A stretch of DNA of 64,000 bases from Blastomonas sp. AAP53 (GCF_000331245.1 NZ_ANFZ01000014.1:124001-188000); one strand, 5' to 3'; positions 19,450-28,244 are shown, counted from the first letter of the stretch. The notes: generated by a model from the letters alone, not told the origin. Translations and numbers: made by a program.

Positions 19450-20285
19450 TCGTCCAGCCGGCGAGCGCGTGACCCGCGCGCGCTGCGTCGGCGCAATCCG
19501 CACCATCGATCCGCGCGGCCAGATAGCCCGCGTTGAAGGCATCGCCAGCGCCGCTGGTATCGACAGGCGCAAGCACTGCCGCAGGCGCAATCACGCGGCC
19601 ATCGGGCAAGCGGCATCCGCCCGCCCCCAATTTGACGACCGTTTCGGCGCACCCCATGCTTTGCCAATGCGCAGCGACGGCTCCGGCATCGCGATCGCCC
19701 GATAACGCGGTTTCGTCCTCGATCGTGGGCAGACCGATCGTCGCCACCGCGATGGCGGCATCGCGCACCTGCCGGGCTTCAGCGATATCGTTCCACAGGC
19801 GCGCGCGATAATTGCCATCGAACACCACCTGGCCGCCCCGATCGCGCCGTGGCGATCAGACGCGCGCGTGCATCGGGCGGCAGGATGGCCAGTGTGATCA
19901 GCGAAAAGCCCAGCACGTCGGCGTGGGCGGCCTGATCGAGCGCCTCATCGGATTGCGGCAGATCGAACATCGCGCGGGCAGCGCTGGTATCGCGCCAATA
20001 GGCAAAGCTTCGTTCACCGGCCGCATCGGTGGTGATCGCATACAGGCCGGAACTGCGCGAGGGATGCGCAAGCACCAGGCGAGTGTCGAGGCCCTCGGCC
20101 GCCCAGCGGGCCTTCATGTCGCCGCTCAGCGGATCGCTTCCGATCGCGGTCAGATAGGCTGTGTCATGCCCCAGCCGCGCAAGATGGATCGCGGTGTTGA
20201 GCGTATCGCCGCCATGGCCCAGCTGCCAGCCGGACCCGGCCCGCGCGAGTTCGAGCATCGCTTCCCCAATGAAGACCAGGCGCAC
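19412..20285 (-). pseudogene. kdgK: PfkB-family kinase, probably 2-keto-3-deoxygluconate kinase, frameshifted
   Basis: Two overlapping frames encode one kinase. The first (20285 to 19779, GTG start 3 nt after the manD stop) has GEAMLELA and GGDTLNTAIHLARLG. The second (readable from about 19844 down to 19412) has VVFDGNYRARLW and the PfkB catalytic signature DTSGAGDAFNAGYLA. The join falls at about 19838-19850, where a GGGG run precedes CGGCC, and needs one base removed (or two added). As given, the product stops before the active site. It would phosphorylate KDG, the product of ManD. A sequencing error is as likely as a real mutation; no recoding signal is evident. Confidence 0.8.
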
Positions 20286-20288
20286 CGG

Positions 20289-21497
20289 TCACCAGTTCCA
20301 CATGGTTCCGTCTTCAAGCCGCGCGACCGGCAGGTAGGCGGGCTTGTAGGGATATTTGGCCGCCAGAGCTTCATCGATATCGACGCCATGGCCCGGCGTC
20401 TCGCCGCAGAACAATTCGCCAGCCGCGAAGTGGTAATCGTGCGGGAACACCGCGTCGGTTTCCTCGGTGTGGCGCATATATTCCTGAATGCCGAAATTGG
20501 GCACCCAGGTGTCGAAATGCAGCGCGCAGCCCATGGTGACGGGCGACAGATCGGTCGCGCCGTGGCTGCCGGTGCGGATCTGGTACAGTGCAGCGAAATC
20601 GGCGATCCGGCGCATGTGCGTGATCCCGCCCGCGCCGACGATGGTGCAGCGGATGTAATCGATCAGCTGGTTCTGGATGAGATCCTTGGCATCCCAGATC
20701 GTGTTGAAAATCTCGCCCACCGCCAGCGGCGTGGTGGTGTGGTGGCGCACCAGCTTGAACGCCTCCTGATTTTCGGCAGGCGTGCAATCTTCCAGCCAGA
20801 ACAGCGAATAGGGCTCCAGCGCCTTGCCCAGTTGCGCCGCCTCCAGCGGGGTGTAGCGGTGGTGGCCATCGTGCAGCAGATGATGGTCGAAGCCATAGGT
20901 TTCGCGCAGCTTGTCGAACAATTTGGGTACGTAATTCAGCGCCTTGCGCGTATCCCAGCCGGTGACCGACGGCAGCTGCGCATCGGCAGGTTCGTAATAC
21001 AGCTTGCCGCGCCCGACGCCATACGCATCCTTGACGCCGGGAACCCCGGTCTGCGCGCGAATGGCCTTGTAGCCCATGTCGATATACTGGCCGACCGCAT
21101 CCACGGTCTCGGCAATATCGCTGCCATTGGCATGACCATAGACCATCACGCCATCGCGGCTGCGTCCGCCGAGCATCTGATACAGAGGCATATTGGCCAT
21201 CTTGGCCTTGATATCCCACAATGCCATGTCGACTGCGGCGATCGCGCGCATCGTTACCGGACCGCGCCGCCAATAGGCTCCGCGATAGAGGTACTGCCAG
21301 ATATCCTCGATCCGCCGCGGATCCATGCCGATCAGGCAAGGGATGACATGATCCTCGAGGTACGAAACCACCGATTTCTCGCGCCCGTTGAGCGTCGCGT
21401 CGCCGATACCGTAAACACCCTGATCGGTCATGATCTTGAGAGTGACAAAATTGCGACCCGGGCAGGTTACCAGCACTTTTGCAGCGGTGATCTTCAT
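20289..21497 (-). CDS. manD: D-mannonate dehydratase (enolase superfamily, ManD)
   Basis: A 402-residue enzyme dehydrating D-mannonate to 2-keto-3-deoxy-D-gluconate. Nearly every segment matches my memory of the Novosphingobium aromaticivorans enzyme, including the length: [103 protein letters not shown] and the terminal [10 protein letters not shown]. Metal-binding acidic residues sit in LHDGHH, LEDC and VGEIF. The start at 21497 has GGAGAG; the longer frame to 21548 is leader. Coupled to the downstream kinase and preceded by a GntR-type site. Confidence 0.96.
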   Translation of the reverse strand: MKITAAKVLVTCPGRNFVTLKIMTDQGVYGIGDATLNGREKSVVSYLEDHVIPCLIGMDPRRIEDIWQYLYRGAYWRRGPVTMRAIAAVDMALWDIKAKMANMPLYQMLGGRSRDGVMVYGHANGSDIAETVDAVGQYIDMGYKAIRAQTGVPGVKDAYGVGRGKLYYEPADAQLPSVTGWDTRKALNYVPKLFDKLRETYGFDHHLLHDGHHRYTPLEAAQLGKALEPYSLFWLEDCTPAENQEAFKLVRHHTTTPLAVGEIFNTIWDAKDLIQNQLIDYIRCTIVGAGGITHMRRIADFAALYQIRTGSHGATDLSPVTMGCALHFDTWVPNFGIQEYMRHTEETDAVFPHDYHFAAGELFCGETPGHGVDIDEALAAKYPYKPAYLPVARLEDGTMWNW

Positions 21498-21572
21498 TGT
21501 CTCTCTCCTGATAACCTGATCGCCATATCGCCCAACCGCAAATATCATATTCGGTCAACCATTTTTTGCAGA

Positions 21573-21585
21573 TTGGCTTTACCAA
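21573..21585. promoter_or_regulatory. Candidate GntR operator upstream of manD
   Basis: TTGGCTTTACCAA differs by one base from a perfect TTGGT-N3-ACCAA dyad and lies 76 nt upstream of the manD start. It is the most symmetric of the three related sites in this locus, and it suggests manD and kdgK share the GntR regulator encoded at 8342-9124. Confidence 0.55.
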
Positions 21586-22061
21586 AAAATTTGCCTGGTC
21601 GCATTCGGATATGACCGGAGAATGTACATGGCGGCTCAATGTTGCCCGCTTCACGCAATCTCAACGTGAACAACACGAACGGCCCAGCTGCCATCGCTGT
21701 GCGTGACCGCTCAGGTGAGCAGGTACACTTGGGACGCGAACTGGGATAAGCCGGTTCGCATGATGCTCACTGGTCAGATCAACCCGATTGCTGGCAGGTG
21801 GAGGCTGGCCACCGAATGCCGGGTTGCGGGCAACGGGACGCATCATGCCAAAAATTGGCGAACAACTTGACCGGAGCCTCAGCACGGGAGGCTCCGTCAA
21901 TTCGCTCGGGCCGATGGACTGGATTGGCCTATTGCCGTGGGACAGCCATCTGGCCGGGGCGTTCAGGAAGAAAGCCAAGATGTTGAACCAGCCCTTGTGC
22001 GGACGTCAGTCCGCCGGTCGCCTTGCCCATGTTCAAGATCTGCAGTTTTCGCACCAGCGCC
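21586..22061. other. Long intergenic stretch without a supportable gene
   Basis: Short open frames on both strands here lack ribosome sites and family resemblance. The only structure I see is the hairpin at 21872-21896. The stretch separates the hexuronate locus from the exported-protein operon. Confidence 0.5.
21872..21896. terminator. Hairpin downstream of exported-protein operon
   Basis: CGGAGCCT/AGGCTCCG forms an 8-bp stem with a 9-nt loop, and outer TTGA/TCAA can extend it with one bulged base. It lies 165 nt beyond the last stop (22062) of the leftward operon, a plausible end for that transcript. Confidence 0.4.
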
Positions 22062-22883
22062 TCAGCGCTGGTGGCGATGGGTCTTTACCGGTGCCGTTTC
22101 TTCAAATCGCACGCTGGCCACCTGCAGCGCGTTGCCACCCGGCATCTCGAAATCGACAAACGCAGTCCCCCCGGTCGCACAACAGCCGCCGTCGCCGGAT
22201 CGCTTGACCGGGGCGGCGACCAACATATGCCTGAAATCGAAATCCACTCCCGCGGCCATCCGGAAGCCAGGCGGCAGCATCGCCGATGCCTCATCCAGCA
22301 GGGCATTGACGTCGAATGTCGTCCAGCCCTGCTCGTGACGTGACAGGAGAATATCGGCATTTCCTCCGCCGCTGCCGCCATATCGACCGGCGGCGTGGAC
22401 AATCATCAGCGCGGCACTGTTTTGCACCAGTTCCGGCGGTGAGAACCAGCCATCAGTCTGGTGCGTCGACAGAATTATCCGGTCCAGTTGCTCGATACCT
22501 TCCACCAGTATCAGCATTTCGGTGCGCGGACCGTCCTTGGGATGCAGTGCCACGAGTTGCCAGGTCAGCGGCCGGCCCTGTTCGACCAGCTCGATCCGTC
22601 CAGTCGCCAGCGGCACGCACGGCGCCCTGCTGCGATACAGGCAGCGGATGGTGAGCGTCGCCGCCCAATCTTCTTCAACGACAATCGCGTTTTCGATACT
22701 CTCGCGGTCACAACCGCTTTGATATCCTCCGTCAGGGCACACCTGCACCTGTGGATTGGACGCTTCGGCCGGCTTGTCGAGATTGGCCGCTGTGGCTGGG
22801 AGCGTGGTCTGGGACGGCAGCAAGACTAACGCCAACGCTGATGCGATGGAGCGTCTGGCCCTGCCGATCCTGGCACTGATCAT
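22062..22883 (-). CDS. Exported protein of unknown function, last gene of envelope operon
   Basis: A 273-residue exported protein; I do not recognise the family. A basic N-terminus and hydrophobic stretch (about residues 8-32) form a signal peptide ending near ATAAN. The mature part has paired cysteines (CPDGGYQSGC, RCLYRSRAPC, GDGGCC), a likely beta-rich region with GRIELVEQGRPLTWQLVAL, and a Gly-rich GRYGGSGGGNAD. The start at 22883 overlaps the upstream stop by one base (TGATG). Disulfides suggest a periplasmic or surface location. Confidence 0.72.
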   Translation of the reverse strand: MISARIGRARRSIASALALVLLPSQTTLPATAANLDKPAEASNPQVQVCPDGGYQSGCDRESIENAIVVEEDWAATLTIRCLYRSRAPCVPLATGRIELVEQGRPLTWQLVALHPKDGPRTEMLILVEGIEQLDRIILSTHQTDGWFSPPELVQNSAALMIVHAAGRYGGSGGGNADILLSRHEQGWTTFDVNALLDEASAMLPPGFRMAAGVDFDFRHMLVAAPVKRSGDGGCCATGGTAFVDFEMPGGNALQVASVRFEETAPVKTHRHQR

Positions 22884-23332
22884 CACTTGCAGATTCCCAG
22901 CCATTCCATGACTCTCGCCATCGCACGCTCTTCGCTTTTCACATAGGCGGCATAGTGCCTGTCAGCATCGCTTGCAGCCTTGGCCTGCATCCGGTCGAAA
23001 TAGGCGGCATCGTCATCCTCACCCATTTCCCGCCGCGCCCGACGCTGCCAATAGGTCTTGCGTCGGCTGGCATTCGCCGCGCTCAGTTCACGCAGGAGCG
23101 ATCCTGTGAACCTGGGATCGCCTGCATTGCTCACCGTCTGGGTCCAGCGATCCCACATCGCACTGCATGTCAGCATTTCAGACAGGGTCTGCGGTGAAAG
23201 CCCGCTGCTGGCAGCGGCCTGATACGCCGCATTATGCGCCTGGGCGCTTGCCTCTGGCGCGTCGGCAGCGGCAGGACTGGACGCCAGTTCGATGAAGAGC
23301 AAGCCGGTGAGGATTTTGCGCAATACGGTCAT
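22883..23332 (-). CDS. Small exported helical protein of unknown function
   Basis: A 149-residue protein with a signal peptide (1-24, ending AAADA) and a mostly helical, Ala/Arg-rich body. It has one cysteine in MLTCSAMWDRW and one four residues from the end (LGICK in the last codons), which could pair. The start at 23332 overlaps the stop of the Sel1-like gene by 4 bp (ATGA). No family recognised; coupling and the shared export signal place it in the same envelope system. Confidence 0.7.
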   Translation of the reverse strand: MTVLRKILTGLLFIELASSPAAADAPEASAQAHNAAYQAAASSGLSPQTLSEMLTCSAMWDRWTQTVSNAGDPRFTGSLLRELSAANASRRKTYWQRRARREMGEDDDAAYFDRMQAKAASDADRHYAAYVKSEERAMARVMEWLGICK

Positions 23333-24438
23333 GCCCCAAGCCTCCCCGCTTCGGCGCAACCATCCTGAATGCCAAGCTTGCATCCCAGGCCGAAGAACCT
23401 CTTGGCGGCCGGGCGGTCTATCGTTCCGCCTTGACCATCGCGTGCCATCATGCCTGCGTTCATGCAGGCTCCTGCATTACCGGTATTGCACGCCTTGCCG
23501 AAGCTGACGCGGGCCCCCGCCTGATCAGGCGCCAGGCCTGCCCCTGTATATTGCGCCACACCGAATTCGAGGCATCCGTCCGATTTCCCTGCCTTGCACG
23601 ACAGATCGAACGATTTCGCTGCGCCTGCGGCATCGACAGCGCCGCCCTGGCCGTCGCGCTGCATCAGGGCCAGTGCATAACAGCCATCAGCGGCATAACC
23701 GGGGCACGATTTTGCCAGATACTGCCTTGCGAGTGCAAAGTCCGGTGCACGACCGACCTTGCCATAAAAATAGTTGGTGCCCAGATCATAACAGGACGTC
23801 GCAAGGTTTGCCTTGCAGGCGGTCGCCAACGGCGCAACCGACCCTGCATAATCCTGCAGACCACCGCTACCGGACTTGAGCATCGAACCGAACACTTCGC
23901 AGGATTTTGCCAGGCCGTTTGTACAGCCAAGCTGATAGGCCTTGCGCGCCAGCGCGAGATCCTTCGGACCGCCCTGCCCCTTGGTTGCCATCGAACCTAG
24001 GTTGTTGCAGCTTGCGCCTACGCCATCGGTGAAGCAGCCGAGCTGATATTTCGTGCGCGCAGTGGCAAGATCACCGGCATTGAACGCAGCCTGTCCCGCC
24101 AGAGCGTTGCCGCCCCCGCCTGGTTCGATGGCAACAACGTCCACCTTGGCGACTGCTGCCTGTTGGCTGTCTACTACCTTCTGCTCAGACCTTGGGTTGA
24201 GCGAGCATGGCTCATTCAAGCGCAGGGTCTTTTCGTGGTCGAGCGCCCAGCCGATCTCGTCATCGGTCACTTTGCGCCTGTTTGGCGCCGTGCTGTTGAT
24301 GTTGGCAAAAATGCTATCGTATTTTGCCTTGCAGGCGCGTTCCTGCGGCGAAGACCGGTCGACCTGGGCGCTGGCGTCGGCCGCCATCGGTCCAAGCATC
24401 ATTCCAAAGCCGAAAACGGCAGCCAATATGCGTTTCAT
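23329..24438 (-). CDS. Exported Sel1/Hcp-like cysteine-rich repeat protein
   Basis: A 369-residue protein with a signal peptide (1-24, ending ASAQ). From about residue 125 to the end it carries roughly seven Sel1-like repeats of 35-37 residues, each with a cysteine pair (for example GCFTDGVGASCNNLG, GCTNGLAKSCEVFG, ACKANLATSCYDLG, SCKAGKSDGCLEFG, GCKLGIQDGCAEAG). This disulfide-stapled pattern is that of Hcp proteins of Helicobacter, alpha/alpha solenoids that act outside the cytoplasm in protein or peptidoglycan binding. It lies 26 bp after the preceding gene. The partner is unknown. Confidence 0.82.
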   Translation of the reverse strand: MKRILAAVFGFGMMLGPMAADASAQVDRSSPQERACKAKYDSIFANINSTAPNRRKVTDDEIGWALDHEKTLRLNEPCSLNPRSEQKVVDSQQAAVAKVDVVAIEPGGGGNALAGQAAFNAGDLATARTKYQLGCFTDGVGASCNNLGSMATKGQGGPKDLALARKAYQLGCTNGLAKSCEVFGSMLKSGSGGLQDYAGSVAPLATACKANLATSCYDLGTNYFYGKVGRAPDFALARQYLAKSCPGYAADGCYALALMQRDGQGGAVDAAGAAKSFDLSCKAGKSDGCLEFGVAQYTGAGLAPDQAGARVSFGKACNTGNAGACMNAGMMARDGQGGTIDRPAAKRFFGLGCKLGIQDGCAEAGRLGA

Positions 24439-24464
24439 TGATCTGGTCCTGACTGGTTGGTGGA

Positions 24465-25628
24465 TCAGCGCCGACAGGTCGGGCTGCTGGAATTGACGGC
24501 ACCGCCGCAATGATATTGGCGATATTGATTGCGCACCTGCTGGCGAACGTCGGCGCTGCTGGGAACATAGGCCGGCAGGCTGGGCGTATAGCTTCTGCTC
24601 GACGCGCCCATGCCCGCACGGCCATTTTGCGCTTCCCAGCGGCGCGAGCTTGCACCGGGGGTGTTCGAGCAGTTGAATATCCCGCAGTCATCCGACCGCT
24701 TGCGGCTGGCGATTTGGGATGCTGCGATGTTGGCGACCGGGCCGGATCGAAACCAGAATTCCAGAACATGGAAATGATCGTCCGGAATGCTCTGCAAGGC
24801 ACCGGCGCGGGCCGCCGCCAGGGTTGCCGCCTCGGCCTGCGGTACGGAGCGGCTATGATACAGGGCGTAGTAGAGCGCCTTGTCATAATCGCGCTGCCCC
24901 ATCAGGCTGTTGAAGATCGCTTCTTTCTGCGCGCGGGCATCCAGCGCGGCCTGACGCTGCATCTGTTGCTGCGCTTCAATCTTGCGGCGCCGTTCCTGCA
25001 ATTGTCTGCCAAAGGCGCACACCTCGCGACTTTCGGGATCAGCGGGCTTGCAGGCCCCGAGTGCAACCTGCTCTGCGGGCAGATACTCGTTCAGCGTATA
25101 ATAGATATGGGCCAGGTCGATGCATGACCGGCGGTTGCCAAAATCGCAGTTGATCCTGCGATAGCGCATCGCCTTGGCGACATCGAATTGCGGGGAGTCG
25201 CCATTGGTGAACACCGCTTCAGCCACTTCGCAGCCATCCCGATCCTGCCCGGCGCAGGCGCGCGTCGCAAAATTGGCCGCGCTTGCCAGATCGCGTTCGA
25301 CATCGCCTTCGCCTGCGAAGAAAATCAGGGCGAGACGGCCGCAGGCCGCCGTCTCGTCGGCCGCGCAGGCCTGCTGCAGGAAGCGCAGGCTCATGAAGGC
25401 ATCATAAGCCGGATCGTTGGGATCGGACAGGGTCATACCCACAGCCCGGCAGGCGGATGGGTCGCCAGCGTCACACGCGGCTATCCGTGATGGGAGATCG
25501 CTTGTCATCGCCGCGTTGGTAGGATCATGGCCAAGCGAGACAATCCACAGCAGGAGCATGACCGCCATGGCGCAACGTTTGGCGCTGCTTGGTCCCGCTG
25601 AAGGGACCTGGTGCATGGCCGACTTCAT
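24465..25628 (-). CDS. Exported protein with Sel1-like cysteine repeats and coiled-coil linker
   Basis: A 387-residue protein. The signal peptide has a long n-region and ends near PTNAA (about residue 40). Several Sel1-like repeats with cysteine pairs follow (ACDAGDPSACRAVG, ACAADETAACGRLA, ACAGQDRDGCEVAE), then a Gln/Arg-rich coiled coil (LQERRRKIEAQQQMQRQAA). A low-complexity tail ends in a cysteine pair and CRR. The preceding gene product also ends in a paired cysteine and CRR, perhaps a shared terminal motif. The start at 25628 overlaps the upstream stop by 4 bp; the open frame running back to 25910 is a read-through. Confidence 0.78.
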   Translation of the reverse strand: MKSAMHQVPSAGPSSAKRCAMAVMLLLWIVSLGHDPTNAAMTSDLPSRIAACDAGDPSACRAVGMTLSDPNDPAYDAFMSLRFLQQACAADETAACGRLALIFFAGEGDVERDLASAANFATRACAGQDRDGCEVAEAVFTNGDSPQFDVAKAMRYRRINCDFGNRRSCIDLAHIYYTLNEYLPAEQVALGACKPADPESREVCAFGRQLQERRRKIEAQQQMQRQAALDARAQKEAIFNSLMGQRDYDKALYYALYHSRSVPQAEAATLAAARAGALQSIPDDHFHVLEFWFRSGPVANIAASQIASRKRSDDCGIFNCSNTPGASSRRWEAQNGRAGMGASSRSYTPSLPAYVPSSADVRQQVRNQYRQYHCGGAVNSSSPTCRR

Positions 25629-26467
25629 CGGCGGCACACCGAATAGGTTGCGGTCACGACCCCACGCTGATCGATCAATTTCCGGTTCTCGCACCCTCGC
25701 CCGATGGAGCCAACGGGCTGAGCTGTCGCCTGCCGCGCCTGTGCGGCGCGATCGTCGGCGGCGCGTTGTGCCCAGCGCTGGGCCTCTGCTTCGGTCTGCC
25801 GCTGCATCCGCATCCTGCGCTGATATTCGGCGAAAATCAGCCGGGTGGCGGGCGGATTGTACTGCCAGTAGAACTTGTTCGCGATCGCATATACCGCCTC
25901 GTCGCTCCATTTGCGCAGACCAGCGGCGCCCACCTCGACGATCAGCTTGCCCAGCAGGTCACCATCGGCATTGGCCTTGAACAGGTCTTTGCCATAGGGG
26001 TAATGAAACACAAGGTAATCGGCGACCGCGCCGTGATCGCCGGTGCGGTCTGCATAGCTGCGCAGGGCAGCAGCCGAGAGCGTGCCCATTGCATTCAGAT
26101 CGCCTTCCTGCTGCACGGCCTGCCCGGATTTTTCGACGTACAAGTCTGCACAATCCTCCGCGACGAGCAGGACATATTTGTCCAGTTCGCTGCCGCCGTT
26201 CTTCTTCTTGTAGTCGCGCCAACTTGCATCCACCAATTGCTGGGCCTGGCGGCGCTGGGCTGCATCGCCACCGGTGACCTCGGCAAAATGCGTGAACGCG
26301 CGGTCGCTGCTGATTGGCAACCTCACGCCTTTTCTTGCCGCAAAATCGAGTGCCAGCGCACATTCATAGATGAGCTCTGAGTCATCGGCATTTGCCAGCG
26401 CGGCAGGCGATGCGACCAGCAGGCAGATAGCTCCGGTGACGATTGCCGCGATGCGTGAAGGTGTCAT
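25625..26467 (-). CDS. Exported helical protein of unknown function with C-terminal Cys-CRR tail
   Basis: A 280-residue protein with a signal peptide (1-26, ending ALANAD). The mature part is mostly helical, with cysteines in YECALALDF and AEDCADLY. Near the C-terminus a Gln/Arg/Ala-rich segment leads to GRGCENRKL and a terminal VCRR. It has no recognised domain. The start at 26467 gives a proper signal peptide and lies 26 bp after the upstream stop. Same operon and export pattern as its neighbours. Confidence 0.7.
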   Translation of the reverse strand: MTPSRIAAIVTGAICLLVASPAALANADDSELIYECALALDFAARKGVRLPISSDRAFTHFAEVTGGDAAQRRQAQQLVDASWRDYKKKNGGSELDKYVLLVAEDCADLYVEKSGQAVQQEGDLNAMGTLSAAALRSYADRTGDHGAVADYLVFHYPYGKDLFKANADGDLLGKLIVEVGAAGLRKWSDEAVYAIANKFYWQYNPPATRLIFAEYQRRMRMQRQTEAEAQRWAQRAADDRAAQARQATAQPVGSIGRGCENRKLIDQRGVVTATYSVCRR

Positions 26468-26493
26468 GGCGTGAGTTCCCGGCACTGCAGCCA

Positions 26494-26850
26494 TCAGGAT
26501 TGGATGACGGCCATCTCGCGGTCGCAGTCCTTCGACCGTGACTTCATGTGCGACAGCGCCTCATCGGCACCCATTACCCGCGCGCGCTTGTTGTACTTCG
26601 CCTTGGCCAGCTTGAGCGATTGCTCGCCATCGAGCCCGGTAACCCGTTCGAGCTGGCGGATAACATTCATCCAGTCCGCCGACCCGTATCGCAGCTTGAC
26701 GTTGTTGCCCTCTGCGATGCTGACGACATAGGCACAGCCCGCTGCCATATCCATCAGCTTTTGCGGGCTGGGATCCTTGGCGCTGATTGGCACGATTGGG
26801 GTCGCGATCGCCACAATGGCCACACCAACCGCCAGCGAAATTGAACGCAT
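26494..26850 (-). CDS. Small exported protein under a system box
   Basis: A 118-residue protein: signal peptide 1-22 (ending PISAK), a Rap1a/Tai-like helical body of about 90 residues with two cysteines (AAGCAYVVS and SKDCDRE), and the segment GYSxW-like YGSADWMNVIRQLE. The Rap1a/Tai resemblance (small periplasmic immunity-type proteins) is weak. ATG 26850 is preceded by GGGAG. A full copy of the regulatory box ends 53 nt upstream, so it probably begins its own transcription unit in addition to reading from the gene above. Confidence 0.7.
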   Translation of the reverse strand: MRSISLAVGVAIVAIATPIVPISAKDPSPQKLMDMAAGCAYVVSIAEGNNVKLRYGSADWMNVIRQLERVTGLDGEQSLKLAKAKYNKRARVMGADEALSHMKSRSKDCDREMAVIQS

Positions 26851-26903
26851 GTCCTGTCTCCCCAAATGCAACAAGGAGAGCATGCAGCGCGGCCGCTCGA
26901 GTA

Positions 26904-26944
26904 GCCATGCACAAGGGCTGACATGAAAATGACAAACGCCGTTA
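26904..26944 (-). promoter_or_regulatory. Envelope-system box, copy B (upstream of the 118-residue protein)
   Basis: On the minus strand the box reads TAACG-N3-TTTGTCAT-N6-GTCA-N4-TTGT-N4-GGC. All elements and spacings equal those at 28016-28056 and 33871-33911, except that the copy at 33871 has CGCA for GTCA. TGTCA-like units recur at about 10-11 bp, as in OmpR/PhoB-family sites. The box ends 53 nt before the start at 26850. Confidence 0.75.
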
Positions 26945-27101
26945 GATTTCGCCTGCCCCTGACGAAAGCCGGACACGCAAGCGGCTGGATCACGGTCATC
27001 AGCGTTGCGCAACCAAGATCGGTTGCCCAGAGAAAAGGGTGCCAGCCTCGAAAGACTGACACCCCCCAGACAGTGAATTTGATCTGCGCTCGGGTCGCAA
27101 T

Positions 27102-27953
27102 CTAACGCAGGTCTTCCACTGAAACCCAACCTCTTGTCCCGCAAGTGTCGGCCAACTCGCCGAACATTCCGTCCTTCCTGCCCGTCGGGATCAGCGTCGT
27201 CGCAGCGCGCAGCGGGCGGACCGACCGGGCACCAGCTGTGGCGCAGGCCAACATCTTGGGGTCGACAGCAACGGTGTAATTGGCTGCTGGCGCGGCTGCG
27301 GTTGTCCCATTGATCGCAGCTCCCGGCGAGATCGCCTGTGATGCCAACATGTTATATGCCGCCATGAATGCGCTGGTGGCCATCTTGCCATCGGCGAATG
27401 TACCATATTGGCCGGGCTGGCCTTGGCTGGCAGCACCCCAGTCTGAGCTGCTGAGGATTTTGATCGTCGATTTCTGGCTCTGCCCGCTACCCGAGAGGAG
27501 CGTCTGGTCGTGAGCGGGGGTCACCAGCCGCAGGCCTGCGGTCATCGTTTTCTTTCTCCCGCCCAAGCCGCCCTGCATCTGCCCGCCGAAAGGTACTTTG
27601 GAGATGAGTGCACCTGCCGCTCCTGATTGTACCAGGCCAGACGTGGGTGCGCTTTTGGCTACGTTCACTGTCTGGTCGATTTCTTCCTGCGACCCGGCCA
27701 GGGCGGACAGCAGATGTTTGGCAGGCTCTCCTTGTACAATCGCCCCGAACATGGCCTGAGAGCTGTAGAGTCCCGGCTTGGTCCAGCCCTGCGGATCGCC
27801 ATCCGTGATTGCAGTGCTTGCATTAGGTACCGGGCAGGTCATCACCTCGACGTCGGCCGATCCCGGCTTTGCGCCCGCATAGGCAGGCGATCCAGCCATG
27901 GCCGCAACGGCGATGGCAGACAATGTCGCAGCAAACGGTTGTGTGCTGGTCAT
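27102..27953 (-). CDS. Exported protein of unknown function, first gene of leftward envelope operon
   Basis: A 283-residue exported protein, family not recognised. The signal peptide is at 1-27 (ending AYAGA). The mature part is Gly/Ala/Ser-rich with cysteines in VMTCPVP, KMLACATAG and ADTCGTRG, and a basic patch (GGLGGRKKTMTAGLRL). ATG 27953 has GAGGA upstream; the frame extending to 28220 is non-coding read-through of the divergent promoter. A full regulatory box ends 62 nt upstream. It is separated by 250 bp from the next gene, which has its own box. Confidence 0.75.
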   Translation of the reverse strand: MTSTQPFAATLSAIAVAAMAGSPAYAGAKPGSADVEVMTCPVPNASTAITDGDPQGWTKPGLYSSQAMFGAIVQGEPAKHLLSALAGSQEEIDQTVNVAKSAPTSGLVQSGAAGALISKVPFGGQMQGGLGGRKKTMTAGLRLVTPAHDQTLLSGSGQSQKSTIKILSSSDWGAASQGQPGQYGTFADGKMATSAFMAAYNMLASQAISPGAAINGTTAAAPAANYTVAVDPKMLACATAGARSVRPLRAATTLIPTGRKDGMFGELADTCGTRGWVSVEDLR

Positions 27954-28015
27954 GGCTGCATGTCCTCGTTGTGGTTGATTTGCAGCCTCAAGGCTAGGCG
28001 CGGACAGACCGAAAC

Positions 28016-28056
28016 GCCTGTTACAACCATTGACGGAAAGATGACAAAACGCGTTA
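28016..28056 (-). promoter_or_regulatory. Envelope-system box, copy A (upstream of leftward operon)
   Basis: Minus-strand TAACG-N3-TTTGTCAT-N6-GTCA-N4-TTGT-N4-GGC, ending 62 nt before the start at 27953. Viewed on the plus strand, TTAC/TGAC units begin at 28021, 28031, 28042 and 28054, roughly one helical turn apart. It lies in the divergent promoter region shared with the response-regulator gene, the natural candidate to bind it. Confidence 0.8.
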
Positions 28057-28112
28057 CCGCGGCGCCAGACGCAAACACGCTGGCAACACGACCGCGCGAT
28101 TGCGCTTGCGAC

Positions 28113-28128
28113 TAACGGAATTTGTAAC
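28113..28128 (+). promoter_or_regulatory. Half-box facing the response-regulator gene
   Basis: Plus-strand TAACG-N3-TTTGTAAC matches the first half of the 41-bp envelope-system box (TAACG-N3-TTTGTCAT) in 11 of 13 defined positions. The second half is missing. It points toward the response regulator start 116 nt downstream and could serve weak autoregulation. Confidence 0.4.
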
Positions 28129-28244
28129 AAGCATAATGTGCCAGCTTCGCTAAGGTCGTCTCGCCGACAGCTTGCCCTGCCCTTGTTGCTGCGGCAGTCT
28201 TTCGGGGCGGGAACCCACACGCGAATAGGACAGGCTCAACGACC

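Noticed and set aside
19412-20285. Programmed frameshifting in the kinase gene
   Set aside because: No slippery heptamer with downstream stem or internal Shine-Dalgarno is evident; a plain indel near the GGGG run is simpler.
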